In this document: one piece after another, positions 28,145 through 37,250 of the stretch | Numbering within the stretch: the first letter of the stretch is position 1 | Layout: the number at the start of each line of letters is the position of its first letter | Origin: Ferruginibacter sp. | GTDB lineage: Bacteria; Bacteroidota; Bacteroidia; Chitinophagales; Chitinophagaceae | NCBI GenBank assembly: GCA_025963635.1 | Contig: JAOQAK010000056.1 | Location: forward strand, 1 to 64,000 | Reading direction: 5' to 3' | Length of the DNA: 64,000 nt | Notes under the pieces: model-generated | The model's database searches: none | The model's input: only the letters and a program-made list of their open reading frames with translations | What the model was told of the DNA's origin: nothing | Made by a program: the position numbers and the translations under genes

Positions 28145-28555
28145 TTACAAAGCTGCTTTGCGGGTGGAGATCGCTGTCATATATGCGGTGATCTCATTCA
28201 ACTGCTTATCTGCCAGTGCTGCATCCAGTTCATAGTCGAGCAGCGCAACATTGCCCCCCTTTTGCTGCCGCTCTAAAAGATTGTCCCTTCGATCGTTGAG
28301 GCGACGCAATTTTGATTGCATTCCTGTTTTGGCATCGCCGTCGGGCATTACGGCAATGGCTGCTTCGGTGCCTGCAATTTCGGCGTCTACACCAATCAGG
28401 CTGGCGTTGGTGAGGGCAGTAGATTTTTCCTGTCCTGTGAGATTGCGTCCTAAAATGATCTGGTTAAATTCCAGGTCGTCTTTTCTTTCTGTTGCAAGGG
28501 AGGTTGCCTGGTCGCATTCAGCGATGGTCAACAACTTGTTGGTACTGTAGGGCAT
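28145..28555 (-). CDS. Hypothetical helical protein
   Basis: A 136-residue, mostly helical protein (AECDQATSLATERKDDLEFN, QSKLRRLNDRRDNLLERQQK) without signal or membrane segments. It lies 113 bp downstream of the HTH-like gene at 28669 and is followed by a terminator, suggesting a two-gene unit controlled by the TGTAAACA boxes. No family was recognised. Confidence 0.65.
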   Translation of the reverse strand: MPYSTNKLLTIAECDQATSLATERKDDLEFNQIILGRNLTGQEKSTALTNASLIGVDAEIAGTEAAIAVMPDGDAKTGMQSKLRRLNDRRDNLLERQQKGGNVALLDYELDAALADKQLNEITAYMTAISTRKAAL

Positions 28556-28668
28556 GTTTAAATGTGTTTAAAAATGATTAATTAAAATACTCATCAAATC
28601 TGCAACATCATTTTTATACATGCAAGGGAAAAACCTCTGATTTTTATGTTATTTTCCTCACGATTTTT

Positions 28669-29196
28669 TTATGAATTCTCCCAAAGATTTGCCTCGAATT
28701 GCAAAAGCCCGATGGCAACTTCCAGTTTTTTTTGCAGCATCCAATGATTGGTTTCCATTTTTTTCTGTGCCTGGTAACGTTGCTCCTCTATCCAGCGCTG
28801 CCGTTTTCTTGTTTGGCTCACGGGTAAATTGGCGAGGGTTTGCAACAACAATTCGGTGGCTGCTCCCTGCCGGTATCTTTCTTTTATAACGGCGAGCTTT
28901 TTTTCCAGCGGCTTACACCTGGCGAGGCACCATTGTGCCTCCTTTTTTACAAAGGTTACTTCAGCGGCAGTGGGTTGAGATTGGGTACGTTTTGCTGTGG
29001 GTGCGGCTTTCAACTGTTTTGAAATTATTTTTTGAGAGAGCGCCAATGGCAGCATCGCATTCGATGGCAGGCTGCGGGTGTTGGTTGCATGCAGGTGAAG
29101 CAGGGTAGGACTCACCTCCAAAAAAAGGCCAAGGTCGCGGAAATTGATGCCGGTATGCTCCATAAAAACACCCACCAGCGATTGTTCTTTTGCCAT
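28669..29196 (-). CDS. Putative DNA-binding protein with helical C-terminus
   Basis: A 175-residue protein. Residues of about 10-55 (MEHTGINFRDLGLFLEVSPTLLHL) look like an XRE-type helix-turn-helix, but the match is weak. The rest is basic and helical (RKRQRWIEEQRYQAQKKMET). It starts 26 bp from the array of TGTAAACA boxes at 29235-29337, consistent with autoregulation, which is inference. No named family was recognised. Confidence 0.6.
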   Translation of the reverse strand: MAKEQSLVGVFMEHTGINFRDLGLFLEVSPTLLHLHATNTRSLPSNAMLPLALSQKIISKQLKAAPTAKRTQSQPTAAEVTFVKKEAQWCLARCKPLEKKLAVIKERYRQGAATELLLQTLANLPVSQTRKRQRWIEEQRYQAQKKMETNHWMLQKKLEVAIGLLQFEANLWENS

Positions 29197-29221
29197 GAGA
29201 TTACATATTTTTATAAGGTTA

Positions 29222-29337
29222 CAAAAATAAAATGTGTAAACAAAACCCTTGTAAACATATTTTTGTTTACATATGCTTTGTTTACAAGAGTGTAAACAAG
29301 ATGCATGTAAACGTATTTTTGTTTACAACGTTAAACA
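29222..29337 (-). promoter_or_regulatory. Array of eight TGTAAACA/TGTTTACA boxes
   Basis: Boxes begin at 29235, 29250, 29264, 29279, 29291, 29306 and 29320, with a weaker one (GTTAAACA) at 29330. The first two and the fifth and sixth are TGTAAAC-type; the third, fourth and seventh are TGTTTACA. Start-to-start spacing is mostly 14-15 bp, with one 12 and one 10. Two pairs have the same layout, TGTAAAC(A/G)TATTTTTGTTTACA. A minus-strand TATTTTTG (29222-29229) matches the Bacteroidota -7 box. It probably controls 29196-28145. Confidence 0.75.
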
Positions 29338-29570
29338 AAACTTTCACGAAATAAAAAATGGTAGTTTTTTTCGGAGATTTTTTGGAGAATTTTTGCGATG
29401 GTGCCTTTGTGAATGACATTTTGTGCACCGGAAGCTTAAATAATTGTTGAATGATTGCCGGGTTATTTGTGCGGATAAAAAGAACACAGTGTTCGCCTGG
29501 TACTTTTCCGGTAATGCAAATATTTATAGGAGGAGGGAGAAAAGAAGGTTGAAACCATCCCAAAAATGCT

Positions 29571-29690
29571 GGCACTGCTAACGCAAAGCGCTAAATATTT
29601 TCACTGCTACAATCGTGGGAGGTTTTTGATACGCTTAAATGCTTACTTTAGGAAAATAATTCTATTTGATCACTGAATTTTTAATTTCCG
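29571..29690. repeat. Three-copy spacer repeat, copy 1
   Basis: It starts GGCACTGCTAACGCAAAGCG and shares GGTTTTTGATACGCTTAAAT and GCTTACTTTAGGAAA with copies at 32665-32815 and 43391-43550. It is the most diverged copy: the inner palindrome CGGAAATTATTTCCG of copy 3 is here GGAAAATAATTCT. After it, 29831-29837 reads GTTGCCT, a cassette-boundary-like core, just before the gene at 29867. No gene lies in 29338-29866; the minus ORF 29282-29575 is judged spurious. Confidence 0.7.
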
Positions 29691-29866
29691 TACTCATTAA
29701 GTTCATTCCCGTATATAGTGATGGGTAAATGGATCGGATCGTTTGGATTGACCGCTTCATTTGTACATTAAAAAGTCAGGAAGAAATTAGCAGTATTGAA
29801 CTTGGTTGTTTTAGTTACGTAAACACAATCGTTGCCTGCAATGCTAAAACAGCACCCTACTAAATT

Positions 29867-30595
29867 ATGAACATCCAAGAACTGACTAATAAATGCACAG
29901 AATTAGACAAACTCATAAACTCTACAATAATATCTGACATCGAAGACACCTTCCCTATTCTTGACGGGGTGTTTGATCCAGAAAAATATTTATCAGCTAA
30001 GTATAAAATACTTTGGATACTCAAAGAACCCTATGACGAGTTCGATGACGATGGTGTTCCCTTTGGAGGCGGTTGGCATTTAAAAGATGTTATTCTTCCA
30101 AAACAAAAGTTTCAAGAGTTCACGGGTGGACGCAAAACATTTGAGCCAATGATTTATGCCTCATGGGGCATCCTAAATAACTTTTGCCTATGGGACGACA
30201 TGAACGATGTTTCAAAAGATCCAACAATGCTTGAAGCATTGAAAAGCATTGCATACATTAACGTTAAAAAATTACCTGGATATAAAGCAAGTTATTATAA
30301 GACAATTAATGATGCCTACGCTAAACACAAAGATATTTTGCTCAAACAAATTGAGTATATAAATCCTGACATCATTATTGGCGGGGCCACATTGGGGCTT
30401 TTCATTAACGATTTAGGCTTATCAAAGAAAGACAACATCAGGCATAAAGGGCTAAACTATTTTATTAAGGAGAACAAAATATTTATTGAGGCATATCATC
30501 CTGCACAACGTACAAGTTCAACTGGTGTGACACAGCAAATGTATTGCAACGACATTATTACAGCAGTTCAAGAGTGGACAAAAACAAATATTTAG
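29867..30595 (+). CDS. Uracil-DNA glycosylase-superfamily-like protein
   Basis: This 242-residue protein is probably of the UDG-like fold. It has ILWILKEPYDEF near residue 50, AYINVKKLPGYKASYYKTIND in the middle, and IFIEAYHPAQRTSS near the C-terminus, where the HPA(Q)R element resembles the catalytic or binding His motif of the superfamily. The call is by pattern only. It is the first gene of an AT-rich cassette-like block and runs into the SH3/zinc-ribbon gene (5-bp gap). Confidence 0.55.
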   Translation: MNIQELTNKCTELDKLINSTIISDIEDTFPILDGVFDPEKYLSAKYKILWILKEPYDEFDDDGVPFGGGWHLKDVILPKQKFQEFTGGRKTFEPMIYASWGILNNFCLWDDMNDVSKDPTMLEALKSIAYINVKKLPGYKASYYKTINDAYAKHKDILLKQIEYINPDIIIGGATLGLFINDLGLSKKDNIRHKGLNYFIKENKIFIEAYHPAQRTSSTGVTQQMYCNDIITAVQEWTKTNI

Positions 30596-30600
30596 ACAAT

Positions 30601-31206
30601 ATGAAGAAAGTATTTTTATCCGCATTTTTTTTATTTCTTACTAACATTCTAATGGCTCAAGGTTATTATCAAGTAACTACTGAAACCTTGAATGTTAGGA
30701 GTAGTGCAAGTAAAGATGCTGACATTGTAAGCAAATTTTATTTGGGTGACAGTGTTTATGTAATTGACTATTCAAAAAGTTGGAGTCAGGTAAAAGTAAA
30801 TGATACAACAACAGGTTTTGTAGCATCTAAATATCTTTCGAAAGACTTCAAAAGCTCGACAAAATCAGAAACAAAAAGCTACAGCAGTAGAACGCCTATT
30901 GACTTTAGCCCTTTTATTTACGCTGCAATCATTGCAATATGTTTATACATAGTTTATCGTAGGTATAAAAGCAAGTGTAAGGACTGCGAACGATGGTATG
31001 CAATGAAAATAACTGATGAAGAAGTAGTTGACAGAGTTAGTGCTTCGGTTAAGAAAACAACAAAAGAAAGAAATTCAAAAGGCGAAGTTATAAGGACTAA
31101 TGAAGTTTATATTCCAGCAACTAAGACCAAATATTTAGTGACAGAAACTTGTAAGCATTGTGGACACGAAAAAAAATATTACACTACCGAGACCAAAGAG
31201 AATTGA
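30601..31206 (+). CDS. SH3-domain membrane protein with a zinc-ribbon-like C-terminus
   Basis: From ATG 30601 the protein is 201 residues. It has a signal peptide (MKKVFLSAFFLFLTNILMAQ), a bacterial SH3 domain at about 22-85 (TTETLNVRSSASKDADIVSKF, WSQVKVNDTTTGFVASKYL), a transmembrane helix at about 105-122, and a cytoplasmic tail with CKDCERWYA and CKHCGHEKKY, two CxxC pairs suited to a metal site. Bacterial SH3 domains bind cell wall or peptides. The longer frame from 30544 would overlap the preceding gene and is rejected. Confidence 0.75.
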   Translation: MKKVFLSAFFLFLTNILMAQGYYQVTTETLNVRSSASKDADIVSKFYLGDSVYVIDYSKSWSQVKVNDTTTGFVASKYLSKDFKSSTKSETKSYSSRTPIDFSPFIYAAIIAICLYIVYRRYKSKCKDCERWYAMKITDEEVVDRVSASVKKTTKERNSKGEVIRTNEVYIPATKTKYLVTETCKHCGHEKKYYTTETKEN

Positions 31207-31213
31207 CAGCACA

Positions 31214-31412
31214 TGCAGGCAACAATGCATTGCCAAAAGTCAGGGCTGGACATTGAAACATCGGCTGCAGTTCACTTACTATCATTTGTTTGGTGTGACA
31301 TCTTTCTATTAATAATTTCGTCAAAATAATGATCTTCGTTCTCATAAGCATTTCCACTGGGCGGGACCAGCATCGATTCCCTGCCCTTCGGCAATGCAAA
31401 ACGTTGCCTGCA
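31214..31412 (+). repeat. attC-like two-armed palindrome, site A
   Basis: Outer arms TGCAGGCAAC (31214-31223) and GTTGCCTGCA (31403-31412) pair perfectly. TGCATTGCC (31226-31234) pairs with GGCAATGCA (31390-31398), leaving an AA/AAAC internal loop. Inner CAGGG (31241) pairs with CCCTG (31379-31383), and CTGG with CCAG (31367). Between them lie about 110 nt of loop. This is the attC plan of two box pairs, unpaired spacers and a variable loop. The right core GTTGCCT only partly matches GTTRRRY. Sites B (40181) and J (51893) are homologous. Confidence 0.65.
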
Positions 31413-31483
31413 AGCCGGGCGCAAGTTCCATTCCTACATAAATTTTGAATTATTTTTAAACAAACTATTTAAATTTAAAGCAA

Positions 31484-32557
31484 ATGAAATTGGCGAAAGA
31501 TTTTCAATCTAAAATTGGAAAAAAAAAATTACTTTTCTTTTTACTCTCACTTGTCATCACTCAAGGCTTTGCTCAAGTAACAAATGTTAAAGTTGGACTT
31601 TGGAGCGATAAGACAGTTTGGAGTAATAATTCACTTCCTAACAGCATCGATGACGTTGCCCTTAATTTCGATATTACTGTAGATATAAATGCTATTTGCC
31701 AATCGCTAGCCCTAAATGGCCATAATGTTACAATCAGCGCCGGTGCCAATTTAAATATCACCGGAAATACGAACGGAACTACTCTTTCAATGTATATTGA
31801 AATCGACACTACAGCTTTTGCTCCATTTGATACAATTTCAAAAACACTATTCTATTATGACAATGTCAAACGAAACACTGGTATTGATTTATCATATTAT
31901 GATAATGGTGTATTGAGTCCCCAACAATATAAATCCCTTTTCTTTTATAATGGCAACGACTCCCTCCCCTTCAAAAAAATTGTCACTTCGCCATTTCTAT
32001 TAAATACAGATTCTCGTTTTTATGAAATCGAACAATTTTATTTTTATACAAACTCCAGATTAACAAAGGACTCTTCCATACAAATTTCAGGCTCAACTCC
32101 CCATACAATAGTAACTAATTATGATTATAACAACCTGGGAATTATCCAAACTTCAACTAGTTATGACACTGCTCCACTGCCAGTTTATACCAAAACGGAT
32201 ACTTTTTACCTGCAACGTGTAAACGGGAATATTGTGAAACAAATTGACACCGCTTTTGGTTACTTCTCCGTAAACAGTTTTGAATTTACTTATGACAACC
32301 ATCCTAATCCATTTTATCATACTCAAAGTAGAATTTCTTTGGACAATTCTTATCCAATTTATTCTATAGAAACAACTATTGAAGAAGTTTTTGAAAAAAA
32401 TAACGTTACAGAAATCAATGAATTTGATGGCACATATAACTATCACTATAAATTTATTTACGACTACAAACCGAATGGCTATCCAAAGGCAGTCAGGTTC
32501 TATGATCAAAATTCATCGACAAATTTTGGAAAAGCACTGTTTTTTTACTCAAATTAG
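31484..32557 (+). CDS. Secreted protein with G8-like N-terminal domain
   Basis: A 357-residue protein with a signal peptide (ending ITQGFAQ). Residues of about 37-98, GLWSDKTVWSNNSLPNSIDD through ISAGANLNITG, match the C-terminus of the 559-residue protein at 55903 (GNWNDPSVWTSGQVPDANAD, then VDAACNSLSV). This beta-helix-type module (W-x-x-G/N-x-x-P-x-x-x-D-D/V-V) is common in secreted Bacteroidota proteins. The rest is tyrosine-rich (for example YYDNGVLS, KTDTFYLQRVNGN), resembling YD/RHS-like text, without clear repeats. Function unknown. Confidence 0.7.
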   Translation: MKLAKDFQSKIGKKKLLFFLLSLVITQGFAQVTNVKVGLWSDKTVWSNNSLPNSIDDVALNFDITVDINAICQSLALNGHNVTISAGANLNITGNTNGTTLSMYIEIDTTAFAPFDTISKTLFYYDNVKRNTGIDLSYYDNGVLSPQQYKSLFFYNGNDSLPFKKIVTSPFLLNTDSRFYEIEQFYFYTNSRLTKDSSIQISGSTPHTIVTNYDYNNLGIIQTSTSYDTAPLPVYTKTDTFYLQRVNGNIVKQIDTAFGYFSVNSFEFTYDNHPNPFYHTQSRISLDNSYPIYSIETTIEEVFEKNNVTEINEFDGTYNYHYKFIYDYKPNGYPKAVRFYDQNSSTNFGKALFFYSN

Positions 32558-32600
32558 CTAAATCTTACCTCCAACATTTAAGCACCCATTCGAAAGGCCA

Positions 32601-32960
32601 GCAGGCAACAATGCATCCAACAATCGGGGCCGGACGTAGGAACTTGCTCACATTATATTTGTACGGGGAGAGCAAAAGAAAGTTTGCGACTCATCGCATA
32701 AATAGTGGCACTACTAACCGAAAGCGGTAAATATTGTTACTTCAACAATGGCGGGACGTTTTTGGTGCTGTTAAATGCTTACTTTGCGGAAATTATTTCT
32801 GTTTGATGCCCTAATTTTTCATGCCGTATTTATTGTGCTCATCCCTGGTATGATAGTGTTAGGTGAATGGTAACTGCCCATTGATGTTTCATAAATCGTA
32901 TATATTTGGATCGATTGGGGTAGTGGATTAATATAACGTACGTCAATACATACGTTATGT
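32601..32960. repeat. Left arm of an attC-like site, spacer-repeat copy 2 and cassette-type core
   Basis: GCAGGCAACAATGCAT (32601-32616) repeats the left arm of site A, and GGGGCCGG follows. No matching right arm was found next to it. Spacer-repeat copy 2 lies at 32665-32815 (ACTAACCGAAAGCGGT, then CGGAAATTATTTCTG). GTTATGT at 32954-32960, followed by GCAATGCTA, resembles the core at 29831 (GTTGCCTGCAATGCTA). The gap 32558-33034 has no gene. Confidence 0.5.
32881..32908 (+). promoter_or_regulatory. Possible promoter of the Gabija-like operon
   Basis: TATATTTG at 32901-32908 exactly matches the Bacteroidota -7 box TAnnTTTG, with TTG at 32881-32883 at a spacing of 17 bp. The operon starts at 33035. 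The equivalent segment before 29867 has a weaker match (ATCGTTTG). Confidence 0.5.
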
Positions 32961-33034
32961 GCAATGCTATCGAACACCCTACCATAACGACAGAACTCTA
33001 TATTACGACTTAGAATATTTTAACCCACTTACAT

Positions 33035-35236
33035 ATGAAAATAGAATTTGTTAATATCCAAAATTTCAGAAGACTAAAAGATTGCAAAATTGATTTCTCG
33101 GAAAAAGAAACTGTTTTTGTCGGAGCAAATAATAGTGGAAAAACTACTGCAATGGATGCGATGATTTTATTTTTTAAAGCAAGAAATAAATTTACTTCAA
33201 GGGATTTTACCTTATCCAATTGGAAAGAGATTAACTCAATTGGAAACTCATGGATTGATGAAACAGACAAAAATAATCTAGATTTATCGATAGATAAATG
33301 GGAAGATAACATTCCAACTCTAGATATTTGGTTAAAAGTAAATCAGGACGAGATTCATTATGTGAACCACCTAATCCCTACATTAGATTGGGATGGAGGC
33401 TCTTTAGGAGTAAGATTGCGATTTGAACCTCATGATATGAATGAGCTATACAAAGAATTTTATTTAGACTTTTCAAACTCAAAATCCGTTGTTGAACGCT
33501 CCAAAAAGAAAGAAGATAATTTTAAATTATGGCCAAAAAATCTGTGGGATTTTTTAGAAAAAAAAATCAACAACTTTTTCGTTGTGAAAACATACCTACT
33601 AAATCCGGCTTTAAGAGATACTCCGCAAAAATTAACACAAAACAATATACCCATAGAGGGAGATGCTTTTAATGGTTTAATCAAAGTGGATATTATTAAT
33701 GCTCAAAGAGGGTTTTCTGATGTAAATTCAGATGGTAGCGAAACTGGATCCAATCTAAAAAACCTTTCTAGCCAATTAAGAAGTTATTATGACAAACATT
33801 TAAATCCTTCCGTAAATCCGACTGATGACGACATAGAGGCGTTGAAGGCTATCCAATCAGCTAAAGAAATTTTTGATAAAAATTTAAAAGACAGTTTTAA
33901 GTTGTCTCTTGATGAGCTAAAGTTTCTAAATTATCCCGGCCTTGGCAGCCCTAATATAAATTTATCTAGCAAATTCGATACCGTTGAAACATTAAACCAT
34001 GACTCCTCTGTTCAATATTATTTGAATGAAGATGATAACGAGTTGAGTTTACCTGAAAAATATAATGGCTTAGGTTACCAAAATCTAATTTCCATGATAT
34101 TTAAACTCATTAGATTTAGAGACGAATGGATGCAAATTGGTAAAAGTTTTAAAAATGACAATAAAGAATCCGACAAAAAAGGTTTCGAACCTTTACATCT
34201 AGTTTTAATTGAAGAACCAGAGGCACATTTACATGCCCAAGTACAACAAGTTTTTATAAAGGAAGCATATAAAGTACTAAGAAATAATGAGATATTGAAA
34301 AATGGAAAGTTTACAACACAACTTATAATTAGCACTCACTCTAATCATATTGCCCATGAAATAAATTTCACATCATTAAGATACTTTAAAAGGAAAAAAG
34401 CCGCAAGTGGTATTATAAGTACTTCTACAGTTGTTAATTTGTCAGAGACTTTTGGTATTGACAATGAAACCACAAGGTTCGCTATTAGATATCTAAAAAC
34501 TACTCATTGTGATTTATTCTTTGCCGATGCTGTAATTATAGTTGAAGGCCCTGCTGAAAGAATGCTTATCCCCTATTTTATAAAGCATCACACGAAACTC
34601 ACATCCTGCTACATCTCGATATTGGAAATTGGAGGTAGCCATGCACATACCCTAAAACCACTTATTGAAAATCTTGAAATTATTACCTTAGTTATAACCG
34701 ATTTAGATTCTATTTCTGGAAAAACAAAAATACAGCCTGAAAAATCAAAAGGCTACAATACTGGTAATGATACATTAAAAAAGTGGATCCCCTGTAAAAA
34801 TGCACTTGATGAACTTTTGGAACTGCCATTGGGCGAAAAAGAGCATATAAGCTTTCCCATTAGGGTTGCATATCAAATACCATTAGTAGTAAATGAGGGC
34901 ACTAATAGTGAAGCAATATATCCGTATACTTTTGAGGATTCATTAGTTATGGAAAACAAATTAATTTTTAAAGACCTACCAAATGGAATTGGACTATTAG
35001 GAAACATGATAGATGCATCGCGGCAAACTGATATTAAACAATCTGCAAAGGAAATGTATGAAGCAATAACTGCAAAAGGTGCAAAAAAAGCTGAATTCGC
35101 GTTGGAACTATTTTATTTTGAAGAACCAAATAAATTGAACTGTCCCAAATATATAAAAGAAGGACTTGATTGGCTTGAAGAGAAGTTAGTAAGTAAAAAA
35201 GATGGGCTGGTTAACATTGTAAAAAATCAATTATGA
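33035..35236 (+). CDS. gajA: Gabija-like GajA: ATPase plus TOPRIM endonuclease (OLD family)
   Basis: This 733-residue protein has an ABC-type ATPase domain with Walker A GANNSGKT at residues 31-38, Walker B VLIEEPEAHLH near 390 and the downstream IISTHSNHIAHE. A TOPRIM domain follows, with AVIIVEGPAERMLI (catalytic Glu) and VITDLDS (metal Asp). This is OLD class 2 architecture. It is joined to a UvrD-type helicase with a 4-bp overlap, the gene order of the Gabija phage-defence system. GajA of the known system is shorter (about 580 residues), so a Gabija-type variant is possible. Confidence 0.75.
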   Translation: MKIEFVNIQNFRRLKDCKIDFSEKETVFVGANNSGKTTAMDAMILFFKARNKFTSRDFTLSNWKEINSIGNSWIDETDKNNLDLSIDKWEDNIPTLDIWLKVNQDEIHYVNHLIPTLDWDGGSLGVRLRFEPHDMNELYKEFYLDFSNSKSVVERSKKKEDNFKLWPKNLWDFLEKKINNFFVVKTYLLNPALRDTPQKLTQNNIPIEGDAFNGLIKVDIINAQRGFSDVNSDGSETGSNLKNLSSQLRSYYDKHLNPSVNPTDDDIEALKAIQSAKEIFDKNLKDSFKLSLDELKFLNYPGLGSPNINLSSKFDTVETLNHDSSVQYYLNEDDNELSLPEKYNGLGYQNLISMIFKLIRFRDEWMQIGKSFKNDNKESDKKGFEPLHLVLIEEPEAHLHAQVQQVFIKEAYKVLRNNEILKNGKFTTQLIISTHSNHIAHEINFTSLRYFKRKKAASGIISTSTVVNLSETFGIDNETTRFAIRYLKTTHCDLFFADAVIIVEGPAERMLIPYFIKHHTKLTSCYISILEIGGSHAHTLKPLIENLEIITLVITDLDSISGKTKIQPEKSKGYNTGNDTLKKWIPCKNALDELLELPLGEKEHISFPIRVAYQIPLVVNEGTNSEAIYPYTFEDSLVMENKLIFKDLPNGIGLLGNMIDASRQTDIKQSAKEMYEAITAKGAKKAEFALELFYFEEPNKLNCPKYIKEGLDWLEEKLVSKKDGLVNIVKNQL

Positions 35237-37161
35237 ACTCTGAGATTCTTGGCAACAATATTGATAATCACATTGATGCCGAAATATATAACTGCTTAAA
35301 ACTAGAGAATCCAAAAAGTTTTTTCCTATTTGCAGGTGCGGGATCAGGCAAAACAAGTTCTCTGGTTAATGTATTGAGATTATTTAAGACGGAATACGGC
35401 AGAGAATTTCGCTTGAATAGGAAAAAGGTTGCAATTATAACCTATACGAATGCTGCTTGCGATGAAATAATCCGCCGGCTAGAATATGATTCCATTTTCT
35501 CAGTAAGTACAATACATAGTTTTGCTTGGGATTTAATTAGAAACTTTAATCAGGATATTAAAAATTGGCTACAAATTAATTTGGTTTCAGAAATTAATAA
35601 ATTAGAAGAAGAGCAGAGTAAGAGTAAGAATTTGCAAAATAAAACGTCAATTGATAGAGCTAAGAAAATTGAATCCAAAACTAGGAGAATCCAATACCTA
35701 GATAATGTGAATCAATTTACCTATAATCCAAACGGTGATAATATTACAAAGGATTCACTAAATCATTCGGAAGTAATAAGCATTGCAGCAGATTTTATAA
35801 ATACTAAGCCGTTAATGCAAAATCTTTTGGCTTGCAAATTTCCAATAGTTTTGATAGATGAAAGTCAAGATACCAAAAAAGAATTGATAGATGCTTTTTT
35901 TGAACTGCAAAAGAACAAAAAGAAATGCTTTTCAATAGGTTTATTTGGTGATACTATGCAAAGAATATACTCTGATGGCAAAGAAAATTTAGCGCATGGA
36001 CTTCCTGAAGATTGGATTAAACCAGCCAAACAGATGAATCATCGTTCTAATAAACGAATAATCACTTTAATAAATAATATTAGACAAGAAGTAGATGGAC
36101 AAAAACAAAGACCACGAGTTGAAAAAGGAGAAGGTACTATTAGGCTCTTCATTTCTAAAAGAGGTATTGATAAACAACACATAGAAGATTTAGTGTCACA
36201 AAAAATGTGTGCAATAACAAATGATCCCTTGTGGTATAAAAGTTTAGATCCGAAAGATTTAAAGGATATTAATTCTGATATCAAAACCTTAATTCTTGAA
36301 CATCATATGGCCGCAAGAAGAATGGGATTTTTAGAGTTTTTTGAACCATTATATAAGGAGGATAAATTAAGCACGGGATTATTAGAGGGCTCATTGTCTG
36401 GTGCAAATCTTTTTACTAAAATAATTTTACCCCTTATTGATGCCAAAGAGACCGACGACAAATTCGCCATCGCTAGAATTATTAAAAAACACTCTAAGTT
36501 TTTAGAAAAGGAAGAAATATTTAAAAATTTAGAGCAAATGGAAAACATCAAAAAAACTAGAAAATCGTTAGGAGATTTATTTAAGTTATGGGATGGCAAC
36601 AAAGACCCATTACTTATTGAAGTATTACAAAACATTTCTGAATCTGGACTATTTCCCATTCCTGACAGTTTAATACCAATAGCGACTAGGACTAAATCGG
36701 AACAGAAAATTGCAGACGAATTTGAGGCTGAGGAAAAGGACGAGGAGGAAAATAATGACAGTATTATTAATGCATGGGATTTAGCTTTATCAAATCCATT
36801 TTCTCAGGTTAGGAAATATAATAATTATTTATCTGAGAATTCTAAATTCGGGACGCATCAAGGTGTTAAAGGTTTAGAATTCCCTCGGGTAATGGTTATC
36901 CTAGACGATGAAGAATCAAGAGGTTTCTTGTTTAGTTATGACAAGCTATTTGGCTCCAAAGAACTTAGTATAACTGATAAAAAAAATCTACAAGAAGGCA
37001 AAGAAACCGGAATTGACAGAACTAGACGGCTTTTTTATGTTGCTTGTAGTAGGGCGGAAGAAAGTTTGGCAATTGTTGCTTACACAGATAATTCAGATAT
37101 TGTTAAGAAAAACGCCCTAGCATTTGGCTGGTTTTCAGAAGAGGAAATTGAAATAATTTAA
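35233..37161 (+). CDS. gajB: Gabija-like GajB: UvrD-family SF1 helicase
   Basis: This 642-residue protein has all SF1A motifs: Walker A AGAGSGKT (I), ITYTNAACDEI (Ia), VLIDESQD (II), GLFGDTMQRIY (III), HRSNKRI (IV), HQGVKGLEFPRVMV (V) and RRLFYVACSRAEE (VI). Residues of about 115-165 form a charged insertion. The ATG overlaps the preceding TGA, so translation is probably coupled. The Gabija helicase senses DNA ends or activates the nuclease. The gene is larger than the B. cereus prototype (about 500 residues). The operon has no other gene. Confidence 0.75.
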   Translation: MNSEILGNNIDNHIDAEIYNCLKLENPKSFFLFAGAGSGKTSSLVNVLRLFKTEYGREFRLNRKKVAIITYTNAACDEIIRRLEYDSIFSVSTIHSFAWDLIRNFNQDIKNWLQINLVSEINKLEEEQSKSKNLQNKTSIDRAKKIESKTRRIQYLDNVNQFTYNPNGDNITKDSLNHSEVISIAADFINTKPLMQNLLACKFPIVLIDESQDTKKELIDAFFELQKNKKKCFSIGLFGDTMQRIYSDGKENLAHGLPEDWIKPAKQMNHRSNKRIITLINNIRQEVDGQKQRPRVEKGEGTIRLFISKRGIDKQHIEDLVSQKMCAITNDPLWYKSLDPKDLKDINSDIKTLILEHHMAARRMGFLEFFEPLYKEDKLSTGLLEGSLSGANLFTKIILPLIDAKETDDKFAIARIIKKHSKFLEKEEIFKNLEQMENIKKTRKSLGDLFKLWDGNKDPLLIEVLQNISESGLFPIPDSLIPIATRTKSEQKIADEFEAEEKDEEENNDSIINAWDLALSNPFSQVRKYNNYLSENSKFGTHQGVKGLEFPRVMVILDDEESRGFLFSYDKLFGSKELSITDKKNLQEGKETGIDRTRRLFYVACSRAEESLAIVAYTDNSDIVKKNALAFGWFSEEEIEII

Positions 37162-37250
37162 ATCAAAAATGCAATGCGCATAAAATCGCTTTGTGCGACC
37201 CGAACGCATTTTCGCTAATCTTCTCGCATACAAACCTTAATAAAACTACT

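Noticed and set aside
29282..29575. 97-codon minus-strand ORF upstream of the HTH-like gene
   Set aside because: It runs through the TGTAAACA boxes and part of the spacer repeat; the composition follows the repeated AT-rich DNA and no family motif is seen.
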